A stretch of 64,000 nt of DNA from Pseudomonadales bacterium (GCA_028285415.1 JANQPF010000005.1:620001-684000), one strand, 5' to 3'; shown: positions 1 to 8,815, counted from the stretch's first letter. Translations and numbers: made by a program. The notes: generated by a model not told the origin, from the letters alone.

Positions 1-2
1 GC

Positions 3-824
3 GAAGTGGATCCCAGCATGGCGGAGTTTGTGCGCATGATGGTCGAGAAGCGCTGGATCGAAGGCACCACGGGTCCGCGCAAAGCGCCCGGCGCCTATTG
101 CACCGGATTCTCCAAGTCACGTAATCCCCGGGTCTATATGACGTACACGGGTGGGCAGAGTGACGTCATTACGCTTGCCCATGAGCTTGGCCATGCGCTG
201 CACAGCTGGGTCATGCGGGATCTGCCCGACAGTCAGCGCAGCTACGGCATGTCGCTTGCGGAGACCGCAAGCACGTTTGGAGAAACGCTCGTTCGCGACG
301 CGCTGCTGGATCGCGCTACGTCCCGGCAGCAGCGCCTCGACATTCTGTGGGAAGAGATGAGCGCCTTTACCGCATTTCTGCTCAACATCCCGACTCGGTA
401 TGAATTCGAACGCAAATTCTACGATGCCCGTGTCGAACGTCCCCTCAGGCCCCAGGAGTTGAAGGACATGATGAGCGAGGCCTGGACCGCATGGTACGGC
501 GATGCGTTGAGTGAGCCGGATCCGCTGTTCTGGGCAAGCAAGCTGCACTTCTATATATCGGGTCTGAGCTTCTACAATTTCCCGTACCTCTTCGGCTATC
601 TGTTCAGCCTCGGGGTGTATGCGCACCGCGAGGAGTTTGGCAACGACTTCTATCAGCGCTACGTGGCGCTGCTGCGGGATACGGGCCGGATGACCGCGGA
701 AGACCTTGCGCAGGGGCACCTCGGGGTGGCGCTCGACGAGCCGGTGTTCTGGCAGAACACGATTGCGTCGATCGGAGAACGAGTGGATGCGTTCGAAGCG
801 CTGCTCGATGAAATAGAGAGCTGA
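3..824 (+). CDS. M3 family oligoendopeptidase, C-terminal part (5' end outside window)
   Basis: The reading frame is open from the left edge, so only the last ~273 residues of a ~600-residue enzyme are present. The zinc-binding motif HELGHALHS of clan MA, family M3 is complete, and the downstream zinc-ligand helix with Glu (SLAETASTFGE) is visible. The remainder is the all-helical C-terminal half that closes the peptide channel. M3 enzymes such as PepF and oligopeptidase A cleave short peptides in the cytoplasm. The pattern around the HEXXH and the ending near IASIGERVDAFEALL fit the PepF group better than OpdA. The PAP2 gene follows on the same strand. The true start cannot be seen. Confidence 0.9.
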   Translation, partial: EVDPSMAEFVRMMVEKRWIEGTTGPRKAPGAYCTGFSKSRNPRVYMTYTGGQSDVITLAHELGHALHSWVMRDLPDSQRSYGMSLAETASTFGETLVRDALLDRATSRQQRLDILWEEMSAFTAFLLNIPTRYEFERKFYDARVERPLRPQELKDMMSEAWTAWYGDALSEPDPLFWASKLHFYISGLSFYNFPYLFGYLFSLGVYAHREEFGNDFYQRYVALLRDTGRMTAEDLAQGHLGVALDEPVFWQNTIASIGERVDAFEALLDEIES

Positions 825-876
825 CGCCGCACTGGCAAACAACAAAGATAAGGCGAGAACAATCAGAATAATAACC

Positions 877-1407
877 TTGCTAGCCGCCAGCCTGGTTCTG
901 GCGTTGCCGGCGTGGGCCGGTGAGAACCCTTCAGGCCGCACTCGCACGGGCGAGTACGGTGACTACCTGGAAGTGCTCGTTCCGGCTGCAACGCTGGTCA
1001 GCTCCATTGCCAGAAAGGACTATGAAGGTGCCCGCCAGTTCTCCTGGGGGCTCATTACCACGGCAGCAACCACCCGCATCCTCAAAGAAGCCGTCAACAA
1101 GGAACGCCCAGACGGGCGGGACAGTGATGGCTTTCCGTCCTCTCACACTGCGGTGTCCTTCCACGCCGCGGCCTACGTGCACGAGCGATATGGCTGGCGC
1201 TGGGCCGTACCGGTTTACCTTACTGCCGGCTGGGTGGGGCACAGCCGGGTACATGACGACCGCCACGATGTCGAGGATGTCCTCGCCGGTGCGGCGCTCG
1301 GGGTGTTAGCCGCGCGCTATTTCACGACAGAGTATCGGGGCATCGAAGTTACCCCGGATGTGGCGGACGGCTATGTCGGGTTGCGATTGTCCTGGCGACC
1401 CCGCTGA
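877..1407 (+). CDS. PAP2 family membrane-associated phosphatase
   Basis: The protein carries the three acid-phosphatase motifs of the type 2 phosphatidic acid phosphatase superfamily: K-x6-RP-like (KEAVNKERP), PSSHT, and SRVHDDRHDVEDV with the catalytic His. It is short (~176 residues) and starts with a hydrophobic segment ending in PAWA, so it is probably exported with a periplasmic active site, acting on lipid phosphates or undecaprenyl pyrophosphate-like substrates. The start is uncertain. TTG at 877 gives a signal sequence with no positive charge, while the frame is open back to 817 and the upstream codons add KDKARTIR, an ideal signal-peptide N-region, but contain no ATG, GTG or TTG. A CTG at 832 or another rare start is possible. 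Confidence 0.85.
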   Translation: MLAASLVLALPAWAGENPSGRTRTGEYGDYLEVLVPAATLVSSIARKDYEGARQFSWGLITTAATTRILKEAVNKERPDGRDSDGFPSSHTAVSFHAAAYVHERYGWRWAVPVYLTAGWVGHSRVHDDRHDVEDVLAGAALGVLAARYFTTEYRGIEVTPDVADGYVGLRLSWRPR

Positions 1408-1416
1408 CGCCCTTCT

Positions 1417-1749
1417 TCAGGCGTTGCAGGTAACGAGCGCCACGAGCACAAAGTAAGTCATGGTGGTGCCATAGATCGCCTTGCCCGCGGTCAGCTCCCC
1501 GACTCGCAGAACGAGCCGCACGAATATGACGGCGGCAATCAGCGTGGTCAGGATGGCTGGCGGCTCGGTGGCCGGCACGCCTGCCAGGTACGGCAGGTTG
1601 CCGACAACCTCTGCAATCAGCGCGGCGCGTACGGCACCCCAGAGGCTCGAGCTCTCGACGGTGATGTAAGTGATGACCCAGAACAGAAGCCCGAACGTGA
1701 TGCCTTCAAGGATGATGCTCGACAGGTAGTGTCCCAGGTTCGCCAGCAT
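1417..1749 (-). CDS. Small four-helix membrane protein, unknown function
   Basis: A 110-residue, mostly hydrophobic protein with about four predicted transmembrane stretches and few charged residues. I do not recognise a family. Its ATG lies only 2 bases after the lon stop codon, so it is almost certainly co-transcribed with lon and has its ribosome binding site inside the end of lon. The coupling hints at a membrane role linked to protein quality control or simply read-through expression, but nothing in the sequence proves either. It converges with the PAP2 gene, leaving only a 9-base gap. Confidence 0.65.
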   Translation of the reverse strand: MLANLGHYLSSIILEGITFGLLFWVITYITVESSSLWGAVRAALIAEVVGNLPYLAGVPATEPPAILTTLIAAVIFVRLVLRVGELTAGKAIYGTTMTYFVLVALVTCNA

Positions 1750-1751
1750 TT

Positions 1752-4082
1752 TTACGTTTGGCCAAGCGCCGGGATGGCCACTTTCAGCACGTCGTCGAGC
1801 GTTTCCGCGAGCGTGATTTCCATCTCGTCGCGCACCGTTGCCGGCAGCTTGTTCAGATCAGCTTCGTTGTCCTTTGGCAGGATGACGTGGTTGAACCCGG
1901 AACGATGCGCGGCAAGCACTTTTTCCTTGATCCCGCCGACGGGCAGGACCAATCCGGTCAGCGTCAGCTCGCCCGTCATCGCTATGCCGGGCTCGGTTGC
2001 ATTGCCGCTGTAGGCAGAGGCAATGGCCGTGGCCATGGTGACACCCGCGGAGGGGCCGTCCTTGGGCACGGCACCTGCCGGGACGTGGATGTGAATACCC
2101 TGACTCTCGATGTCCTCCTGAGACATGCCGATGCTCTCGGCAATTGACCAGACGTAGCTGCGAGCCGCTTTCGCAGACTCCTGCATCACCTGCCCGAGAT
2201 GTCCGGTCAGGGTGACTTTTTCTTCCTTCGGCGTTGGTGTGGCCTCGATGTAGAGCACGTCACCGCCTGCTTCGGTCCAGGCGAGTCCCGCGGCAACACC
2301 GGCATGTTCCTGTTCGCGGCTGGCGTCCTTCTTGAATTTTTCCGGACCGAGGAGTGCAACAAGATCTCCGGCCGAAACCTCTGCCGCGACCGCCTCACCT
2401 TCGACGACCTGGCGCGCGCGTTTGCGGCACAGGCGTCCGATCACCCTTTCGAGCTCCCGCACGCCCGCCTCACGGGTGTAGCGGCGGATGATCTGCGCCA
2501 GCGCCTCGTCGCCGACCGCAATCTGCGTGTCGTCGAGGCCCGCTTCGGCGCGCTGGCGCGGAATGAGATAACTTTCCGCAATCGCTTTCTTCTCCATGTC
2601 CGAGTAGCCGCTGACTTCCATGACTTCCATGCGGTCGAGCAGGGGCCGAGGGATACCCTCCAGCGTATTTGCGGTGGTGATGAACATGACCCTGGAGAGG
2701 TCGTACGGCAGGTTCAGGTAGTTGTCGCGAAACTCTTTGTTCTGCGCGGGATCCAGTATTTCCATCAACGCCGCTGACGGGTCGCCGCGGAAGTCGCGGC
2801 CGAGCTTGTCGATTTCGTCGAGCATGATCAGCGGGTTGGTCACTTCAGCGCGCCGCAGTGCCTGGAGAATCCGTCCCGGCATGGAGCCGATGTAGGTGCG
2901 GCGGTGACCGCGCAGCTCCGCCTCGTCATGCAACCCGCCCAGGCTCAGACGCTCGAACTTGCGGCCCATCGCGCGCGCGATGGACTGGCCTAGAGAGGTT
3001 TTGCCGACGCCGGGTGGGCCGACAAAGCAGATGATCGGCGCCTTAGATTCCGGATTCAGCTGCATGACGGCAAGCGATTCGAGAATCCGCTCTTTGACCT
3101 CCTCGAGGCCGTAGTGATCTTCGTCGAGAATCACCTCAGCGTGCTTGAGGTCGAGGTTGTCCTCCGTTGCGGCGTGCCAGGGCAGCTCCGCCACGAGTTC
3201 GAGATACGCGCGCGCGACCTGATAGTCCGCCGCATTCGCGGACATGCGCGCAAGCCGCTTCAGCTCCCGATCCACCTCGTCCTGAATTGATTCGGGCAGC
3301 TTCGCGTCTTTCAGCATCTGCCGGATCTCGGCAATTTCCTCGTCTTCGCCGCCCTCGCCGAGCGCATGTTCGATCGCCTGCTTCTGCTGGCGCAGCACGT
3401 GCTCGCGCTGCTGTTTTTCGATGTCGTCCCGCGCCTGCTCGGCAATCTCGCGGCGCAGCTCCGTGACTCTGAGCTCGTGGGTCAGCACGCCGTTGACCTG
3501 TTGCATCAGATCGAGGGTGGTATCGCAGTCGAGGATGGATTGCTCATGTTCGAGGGTCAGATTGGCCAGCGATGCGATGCGATACATCTGTATGACCGGG
3601 TCGCTGATGTGCCCAACCAGCTGCTGGTAAATCTGCTGTCCGTTGTCGGAATCGTAAAGCGCGGCGATACGCTGTGCGAGTTCGCGGTTCACGCGCAGGA
3701 GGGCATCAATCTCCATGCCGTCCGGTCCCGTTTCGGTGTGCTCGAGATTGATCATGTGCTCAATCTCAGCGCAGAGATATTCGTCGTGTGCTACCTCGTT
3801 GAGAAGCCGTACGCGTCTGTCACCCTGGGCGATGACCTGGGCGCCCCCGTCACGCTGTTCGATGCGCGATATCTTCGCAACCGTGCCGATCGTATGGAGA
3901 TCGTCCAACCCGGGATTCTCGACATCGGGATTGCGTTGCGCCACGGCGATGAACTCGCGGCCCTGGTCCATGGCCGCGTTGATGGCCGCAAGGGAGCGTG
4001 GTCGACCGACCGCCAGCGGCACCACAATCTGAGGGTAGACCACGGTGTCTTTCAAGGGGAGAACGGGAAGCGCGTATTCCAT
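1752..4082 (-). CDS. lon: ATP-dependent Lon protease
   Basis: A 776-residue protein, close to the usual ~784 of bacterial Lon. The N-terminal substrate-binding LON domain covers about residues 5-200 (LPVLPLKDTVVYPQ). A coiled-coil linker follows, then the AAA+ module with Walker A GPPGVGKTS near 355-363 and Walker B LIMLDEIDK near 419-427. The protease domain has the Ser-Lys dyad: Ser678 in PKDGPSAG and Lys721 in GGIKEKVLAAH. It degrades misfolded and regulatory proteins in the cytoplasm as a hexamer. All key residues are intact. It is followed by a small membrane-protein gene two bases downstream. Confidence 0.98.
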   Translation of the reverse strand: MEYALPVLPLKDTVVYPQIVVPLAVGRPRSLAAINAAMDQGREFIAVAQRNPDVENPGLDDLHTIGTVAKISRIEQRDGGAQVIAQGDRRVRLLNEVAHDEYLCAEIEHMINLEHTETGPDGMEIDALLRVNRELAQRIAALYDSDNGQQIYQQLVGHISDPVIQMYRIASLANLTLEHEQSILDCDTTLDLMQQVNGVLTHELRVTELRREIAEQARDDIEKQQREHVLRQQKQAIEHALGEGGEDEEIAEIRQMLKDAKLPESIQDEVDRELKRLARMSANAADYQVARAYLELVAELPWHAATEDNLDLKHAEVILDEDHYGLEEVKERILESLAVMQLNPESKAPIICFVGPPGVGKTSLGQSIARAMGRKFERLSLGGLHDEAELRGHRRTYIGSMPGRILQALRRAEVTNPLIMLDEIDKLGRDFRGDPSAALMEILDPAQNKEFRDNYLNLPYDLSRVMFITTANTLEGIPRPLLDRMEVMEVSGYSDMEKKAIAESYLIPRQRAEAGLDDTQIAVGDEALAQIIRRYTREAGVRELERVIGRLCRKRARQVVEGEAVAAEVSAGDLVALLGPEKFKKDASREQEHAGVAAGLAWTEAGGDVLYIEATPTPKEEKVTLTGHLGQVMQESAKAARSYVWSIAESIGMSQEDIESQGIHIHVPAGAVPKDGPSAGVTMATAIASAYSGNATEPGIAMTGELTLTGLVLPVGGIKEKVLAAHRSGFNHVILPKDNEADLNKLPATVRDEMEITLAETLDDVLKVAIPALGQT

Positions 4083-4168
4083 GAATCGTTACTGCAATTC
4101 GATTGGGCCGATTGTGAACGCCATCGCGGCGCGCCTCAAGGCTGCGCGATGGGATCGCGTTGCGAGGC

Positions 4169-5470
4169 TCATGCTCTCGTGGGGTCGGTCTTGTCCGCGG
4201 ACGCAAGGTCGCGCAGACCCGCGTCGCTGGAAAGTGCGGCGTGATTGAAGATGTTGCGCGCCATCGAAGCGGTCTGGCGGGCGGCGCGCTCGCGGTAAAT
4301 TTTGGCCCTGGTGGTGTGCACGCCGGGATCTTCGGGGTGGGCATGATAAGCCGCCTCGATCAGGTGAGCGGCCACGGCGGGATTGTCCGCGAGTTCCTCT
4401 TCAGCCCGGCGCACCACCGCGTCGACGCCCCCGGCGAGGTCAATCCAGGCCTGGGCAAGCTGCGCCTTGGGCGCCGGCAGAAGGTTGTCGTATTCGCCGT
4501 CCCACCAGCCGCCATAGCGGCGCCAGATCATGCGGATGAGAAAGTGGGCGTCGTCGTAGATCGGCTGCAGGTAGGGCCGGGTCAGCGGCGGTATCTCAAC
4601 CGAATGATAGATCTCATCGAGGCTGAGGCCCCGGTTCATGCCGGCGACCACCTGGTCTTCGATGGCGTCGAGCACCGCAGCCGTTTCGGTCAGTGCCTCA
4701 TGCACGCGCTCGGCGCCAAAAATCGGAAATCCGTGCCCGGGCAGGAGGAGTTCGGGTTTGCGCGCCGCCATGTCGCGGAGGGCGCTCGCCCAGTCTGAAA
4801 CGTAGCGCTGCACTTTCTGTGGATTGCCGGCGTTGGGCAGCGCCCAGATGAATAGATCTCCAGGCATGACGGCTTTGCGCTCGGGGATCCAGGTCCAGGT
4901 GTGATCGTCGGTCTCGCCGCGGGCGTAGTTGAGCTCGAAGGTCAGCTCACCGACCTTACGCGTCATTTGTCTGCCGTAGGTCGTGTCCGGATACCGGTAT
5001 TCGTCCGGCCAGAAGAAGTTGGGCGCGTGGATCGCAAACTGCCGCCGATTGATGGCAGTGTTCCAGCCGTTTGTGTGTTTGTAGCGGTCGAAGTGTGCGG
5101 ACGTCAGCTCGTGTGCGACGACCTCGGGTGGCTTCCACCCACGCTCTGCGGCCTCCCGGGTGAACGGTGCGGTGGCAAAAACGTGATCAACGTGATGATG
5201 CGAGAAGACCACCAATTGCAGCGGCGTGTCCGGGCGCCAGGCGCGCACTTCCGTAAACGTACGTTCAATGTCGAGTTTGGAACCCGCGTCCAGCATGACC
5301 AGCCCGTCACCGGTGTCGATGACGTAGATGCAGGCGATGCCTTTCAGAACGAGCAGGCCGTCTTCGATTTCAGTTGCGCCATCGTAGGCGGCATGCACCG
5401 GGTGGTGCTCGAACGCGAGGTCGAGCTGACCCTGCCAGGCGCGTTCGGCGAGCTCGAGATAGTCTTTCAC
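4169..5470 (-). CDS. Metallo-beta-lactamase-fold hydrolase with alkylsulfatase dimerization domain
   Basis: The N-terminal half is a metallo-beta-lactamase fold with the di-metal motif HHHVDH and later His/Asp ligands (GETDDHTW, MPGDLF, LLPGHGFPI). The C-terminal half resembles the alkyl sulfatase dimerization domain of SdsA1-type enzymes (YGGWWDGEY, followed by a helical AEEELADNPAVAAHL segment). SdsA1 enzymes are ~650 residues and carry an SCP2-like lipid-binding tail. This protein (433 residues) lacks that tail and has no export signal, so it may act on another ester or thioester in the cytoplasm. I chose GTG at 5470 because it overlaps the upstream dehydrogenase stop as GTGA, giving translational coupling. 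A longer reading up to 5527 is less likely. Its operon partners suggest acyl-CoA or sulfate-ester catabolism. Confidence 0.85.
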   Translation of the reverse strand: MKDYLELAERAWQGQLDLAFEHHPVHAAYDGATEIEDGLLVLKGIACIYVIDTGDGLVMLDAGSKLDIERTFTEVRAWRPDTPLQLVVFSHHHVDHVFATAPFTREAAERGWKPPEVVAHELTSAHFDRYKHTNGWNTAINRRQFAIHAPNFFWPDEYRYPDTTYGRQMTRKVGELTFELNYARGETDDHTWTWIPERKAVMPGDLFIWALPNAGNPQKVQRYVSDWASALRDMAARKPELLLPGHGFPIFGAERVHEALTETAAVLDAIEDQVVAGMNRGLSLDEIYHSVEIPPLTRPYLQPIYDDAHFLIRMIWRRYGGWWDGEYDNLLPAPKAQLAQAWIDLAGGVDAVVRRAEEELADNPAVAAHLIEAAYHAHPEDPGVHTTRAKIYRERAARQTASMARNIFNHAALSSDAGLRDLASADKTDPTRA

Positions 5471-6525
5471 GCAAGGCCCTGCAGTGCTGCTGCTTCGTCG
5501 CGGACCAGCTCCGGTGCGCCGAGCCACTGACGGTTCGCGCCGCAGCGTTTGAACCAGTAGTGCAGGCCGAGGAGGTCCGTGAAGCCCATGCCGCCATGCA
5601 CCTCAGTTGCCGTTTTGGCGACGAACTTGCCGACCTCAGCTAGATGCGCTTTCGTATGACAAGCTGTCAGACGAGCTTCGTCGGGAAGCTCCGCTAGAGC
5701 GTGCGCGGCGAACCAGACCATCGCGCGGCAGGGTTCGAGTCCCGCTGCCATCTCGGCACACATGTGTTTTACGGCCTGGAAGCTGCCGATGGGCCGGTTG
5801 AACTGCTCACGTTCCTTGGCGTAGTCCACGGCCTTGTCAATCATGTTCTGCGCGGCACCGAGCGTATCCGCGGCGAGCATGACCCTGCCGATGTCGAGCG
5901 TTGTATTGAATACTTCGGGGTCGTCGCTGATCTGCGTCGCGCTCGAGCCATCGAAGGTGAGCTCAACGGTACGCCGTGATTTGTCGATGGTGGTCAACGG
6001 CTTAATGCCCGCAGCGTCCGCGTCTACCAGATACAGCGCTTTGTCGTTGCTGGCGACGAGGTAGGCATCGGCCGCATCGTCGAAGGCGAACAGCGCTTTG
6101 CCGTCGAGGGATGCGCCCGCAACCGTCACGCCCGCGTCGTTGCGACGGCCGATGGCCTCGCCGAAGGCGATCCCGATACGTTTGCTGCCCGCTGCAAGCT
6201 CGCCGAGAAGCTCTGTGTGATCACCGCCGCTTGCGGCGAGCGCCGTGGGCGCCATGACGGCGCTGCCGAGATAAGGCGCGGGTGCCGTGTTGTAACCCAG
6301 GCATTCGGCGACGATGGCTGCGTCCAGCGGAGTGAGACCAATGCCGCCGGCTTCCTCGGGAATGAGCAGCGCGGCAACGCCCAGCTCGCTGAGCCCCTGC
6401 CAGATTGTGGCGTCATCACCACCGTCCGCGTAAGCGCGCACCGCGTCGAGCGGCACGTTGTCGGTAAGGAAGCGGGCAACGTTATCCTGCAGGAGTACCT
6501 GTTCTTCGGAAAGTCCAAACTGCAT
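5467..6525 (-). CDS. Acyl-CoA dehydrogenase, probable non-catalytic chain of a heteromeric enzyme
   Basis: A 352-residue member of the acyl-CoA dehydrogenase family with the N-terminal helical domain (LSEEQVLLQDNVARFL), the middle beta domain and the C-terminal helical domain with REQFNRPIGSFQ and HGGMGF. It is shorter than the usual ~380. The position that holds the catalytic base in isovaleryl-CoA-type dehydrogenases (LER) reads DIGR here, with Gly213 in place of Glu. Its start codon overlaps by one base the stop of the second, larger dehydrogenase. Together these features match alpha2-beta2 heteromeric dehydrogenases such as mycobacterial ChsE pairs, in which only one chain carries the base. 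The role would be alpha,beta-desaturation of a bulky or side-chain acyl-CoA, passing electrons to ETF. Confidence 0.88.
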   Translation of the reverse strand: MQFGLSEEQVLLQDNVARFLTDNVPLDAVRAYADGGDDATIWQGLSELGVAALLIPEEAGGIGLTPLDAAIVAECLGYNTAPAPYLGSAVMAPTALAASGGDHTELLGELAAGSKRIGIAFGEAIGRRNDAGVTVAGASLDGKALFAFDDAADAYLVASNDKALYLVDADAAGIKPLTTIDKSRRTVELTFDGSSATQISDDPEVFNTTLDIGRVMLAADTLGAAQNMIDKAVDYAKEREQFNRPIGSFQAVKHMCAEMAAGLEPCRAMVWFAAHALAELPDEARLTACHTKAHLAEVGKFVAKTATEVHGGMGFTDLLGLHYWFKRCGANRQWLGAPELVRDEAAALQGLA

Positions 6526-7721
6526 TACAACGCCCCCATTTCGAACTTCGGTTCTTTGGGCATGTCGAGACCCCTTTCGCTGATGATGTTCTTCTGAATC
6601 TGCGATGTGCCACCGCCGATGATCAGTCCCAGAAAGAACATGTACTGGCTCTGCCAGCTGCCTGCCCCGCGGGTGTAAGGGTTGTCCTCATAGGAAAGGC
6701 CAACTTCACCCATGATGTCGATCGCCAGACCCTCGAGGTCGTGCCGCAGCTCCGTGCCCTGTAGCTTGGTCACCATGCGCGCAAGTTTTGCGTCCTGGCC
6801 TTCGTTGATGCGCGAAGAGAGGATGCGCAGCTCGTTGAAACGCATGGCCATGACGCGCCCCTGGATCTGCATGAGGCGATCGCGATAGACCGGGTTGTCG
6901 ATCATCCGCTCGCCGTTGACCGTCTCCGTCTTCATGAGCTCAGTCAGCGCGTTGAGGCGTGTCAGTGTGACGTTGGGGTCGCCCAGGGAGTCACGTTCGT
7001 GTCCGAGAATGGCGTTTGCCACCAGCCAGCCGTCGCCGCGGTTCCCGACAATCTGTTGTTTGGGGACGCGCACGTCGGTGAAAAACGTCTCGTTGAAATT
7101 GGCCACGCCGGTCATGTCCACCAGCGGGCGGACCTCAATACCCGGCGTGTCCATGCTGAAAAGCAGAAACGATATACCCTTGTGTTTGGGAGCGTCAGGC
7201 TCGGTGCGCACCAGACAGAAAATCCAGTCAGCCAGGTGGGCGGTGCTCGTCCAGATCTTCTGGCCGTTGACCACCCACTCGTCGCCGTCGAGCTCAGCCC
7301 TGGTTTTGAGGCTGGCGAGATCAGAGCCGGCGCCAGGCTCGGAGTAACCCTGGCACCAGACCATCTCACCGTGGATGGTGGGCTTGATGAACTCGAGCTT
7401 CTGCGCCTCGGTGCCGACTTCCAGCAGCGTGGGTACCAGCATGGAGATGCCCTGGCCACCCATCCCTGAGTTGACGCGGGCGTCGGCGAATTCTTCGGCA
7501 ATGATCCGGGATTTGATGATGTCCGGCTCCGCGCCGAAGCCGCCGTAGGCTTCGGGTATCGTGCGCGCCGTATAGCCGTGCTCAATCAGGCGCTTCTGCC
7601 AGCTGATGAGCTCATCGCTCTTGAGTGCTGCGTTACGCGGCGCTTTGTCGCCGTGGTCATTGAGAAATTCACGCACTTCAGCGCGAAAGGCCTCGTATTC
7701 GGGCCCGAAGGATAGATCCAT
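6525..7721 (-). CDS. Acyl-CoA dehydrogenase, probable catalytic chain of the pair
   Basis: A 398-residue FAD enzyme with a complete acyl-CoA dehydrogenase layout: N-terminal helical domain, substrate loop GYSEPGAGSDLASL, FAD/middle-domain motif WTSTAHLADW, and C-terminal GGGTSQIQKNIISERGL. The medium-chain-type base position (E before GT) is Gly, but Glu242 in GHERDSLG aligns with the base used by isovaleryl-CoA-type and ChsE4-type enzymes. It is first of a three-gene overlapping minus-strand unit with the smaller dehydrogenase and the MBL hydrolase. The pair probably oxidises branched or cyclic acyl-CoAs. The substrate cannot be read from sequence. Confidence 0.93.
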   Translation of the reverse strand: MDLSFGPEYEAFRAEVREFLNDHGDKAPRNAALKSDELISWQKRLIEHGYTARTIPEAYGGFGAEPDIIKSRIIAEEFADARVNSGMGGQGISMLVPTLLEVGTEAQKLEFIKPTIHGEMVWCQGYSEPGAGSDLASLKTRAELDGDEWVVNGQKIWTSTAHLADWIFCLVRTEPDAPKHKGISFLLFSMDTPGIEVRPLVDMTGVANFNETFFTDVRVPKQQIVGNRGDGWLVANAILGHERDSLGDPNVTLTRLNALTELMKTETVNGERMIDNPVYRDRLMQIQGRVMAMRFNELRILSSRINEGQDAKLARMVTKLQGTELRHDLEGLAIDIMGEVGLSYEDNPYTRGAGSWQSQYMFFLGLIIGGGTSQIQKNIISERGLDMPKEPKFEMGAL

Positions 7722-7744
7722 GAGTAGTGTCCCTTTGTCCGTCC

Positions 7745-7793
7745 GCTGCCTGCGGCAGCCGCTTAGGAATCTACCGCCTCACACGAAAGGCGG
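7745..7793. terminator. Two adjacent GC-rich hairpins between the hydroxyacid dehydrogenase and the acyl-CoA dehydrogenase
   Basis: Two inverted repeats lie in the 86-base gap: GCTGCC-TGC-GGCAGC (7745-7759) and CCGCCT-N8-AGGCGG (7774-7793). Reading the minus strand they follow the end of the hydroxyacid dehydrogenase and precede the acyl-CoA dehydrogenase start. There is no T-run, so they may be a weak terminator, an attenuator or an mRNA processing site rather than a classical terminator. Confidence 0.4.
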
Positions 7794-7807
7794 CAACCTG
7801 GGTGCGA

Positions 7808-8815
7808 TCAAGCAAGGCGGGCGAGATGCTCTCGCTTCACCAGGTGTTTGAGGTTCATGCCGCGTGTGTAGCGCTCGAGTTCGGCGACAATGTAGTCCGT
7901 CAGACGCTGGGTCTCATCGCCGAGGGAGCCGGCGATGTGCGGGGTCAGAAAGACGTTCGGCAAACGAAACAGCGGATTGTTGGCGGGTAAAACTTCTGGA
8001 TCGGTCGTGTCGAGTATCGCAAACAGTCTGCCGCTGGCGAGTTCTGCCTCGAGCGCGGCCTGCTCGATAATAGCGCCGCGGGCCGTATTGATCAGCGTTG
8101 CGCCGTCGTTGATCAGTGCAAGCTCACGCGCGCCCAGCATGTGCCGCGTGTCCTGCAGGAGCGGTGCATGTATGGACACAACGTCCGACTGGCTCAAGAG
8201 CTCCGTGAGCCCCACCTTGTGCGCTCCCAGCTGGCGCGCGTCGAGCGGCGTCATGTAGGGGTCGTAGAGCAGAACCTTGAGCTCGAAGCGCTGCAGGTGC
8301 TCGATCACGAGCCTGCCAACGTGTGATGCGCCGATGATGCCGACGGTTTTGTTGTAGTTGCCGACGTTGGGTGCTTCCCGCGTCCAGGGTGCGCGGTTTT
8401 CTTTGTACTTCAGGTAAAAGTGGTTGAGCTGAAAAACCTGCTTGTTCGCGAAGAGGATCGCCGCCACGGTGTACTCGGCAACGGGGACCGCGTTGGCGCT
8501 GACGGCGTTGACAACCTGTATGCCGCGGCGCCAGACGGCATCGTCGATGAAACCTTTCACTGAACCGGCGAGATGGGCAACGAGCTTCAGGCGCGGCGTT
8601 TCAGCGATGAACTGCTCGTCGATGCGCGGGCTGCCCCAGCTCGTAATCAGCACTTCGATCTGGGGAAGGTGCGGGGCAACCTCTTCGAAGTCGCGAAACG
8701 GCTTGTCGCTGACAAGGTTGCTTACACGTTGCAATACATCCACGTGGTCGGTGCGAAACAGTTCGTCTCTGACCACAGGATGCATCAGCATTGCGGTTAG
8801 CGGCTTTTTGGCCAT
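7808..8815 (-). CDS. D-isomer-specific 2-hydroxyacid dehydrogenase family protein
   Basis: 335 residues with the two-lobed fold of NAD(P)-dependent D-2-hydroxyacid dehydrogenases. The Rossmann motif is GIIGASHVGR. It is slightly unusual because the second canonical Gly is Ser. Catalytic Arg is in INTARGAII, the acidic partner in the DTTDPEVLP region, and His in TPHIAGS. Family members reduce 2-keto acids or oxidise phosphoglycerate, glycerate, formate or phosphite; the substrate here is not evident. It shares a 57-base divergent promoter region with the dUTPase gene. Confidence 0.9.
   Translation of the reverse strand: MAKKPLTAMLMHPVVRDELFRTDHVDVLQRVSNLVSDKPFRDFEEVAPHLPQIEVLITSWGSPRIDEQFIAETPRLKLVAHLAGSVKGFIDDAVWRRGIQVVNAVSANAVPVAEYTVAAILFANKQVFQLNHFYLKYKENRAPWTREAPNVGNYNKTVGIIGASHVGRLVIEHLQRFELKVLLYDPYMTPLDARQLGAHKVGLTELLSQSDVVSIHAPLLQDTRHMLGARELALINDGATLINTARGAIIEQAALEAELASGRLFAILDTTDPEVLPANNPLFRLPNVFLTPHIAGSLGDETQRLTDYIVAELERYTRGMNLKHLVKREHLARLA

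Noticed and set aside
117-947. Minus-strand frame opposite the M3 peptidase
   Set aside because: It mirrors a conserved coding gene on the other strand and has no recognisable domain.
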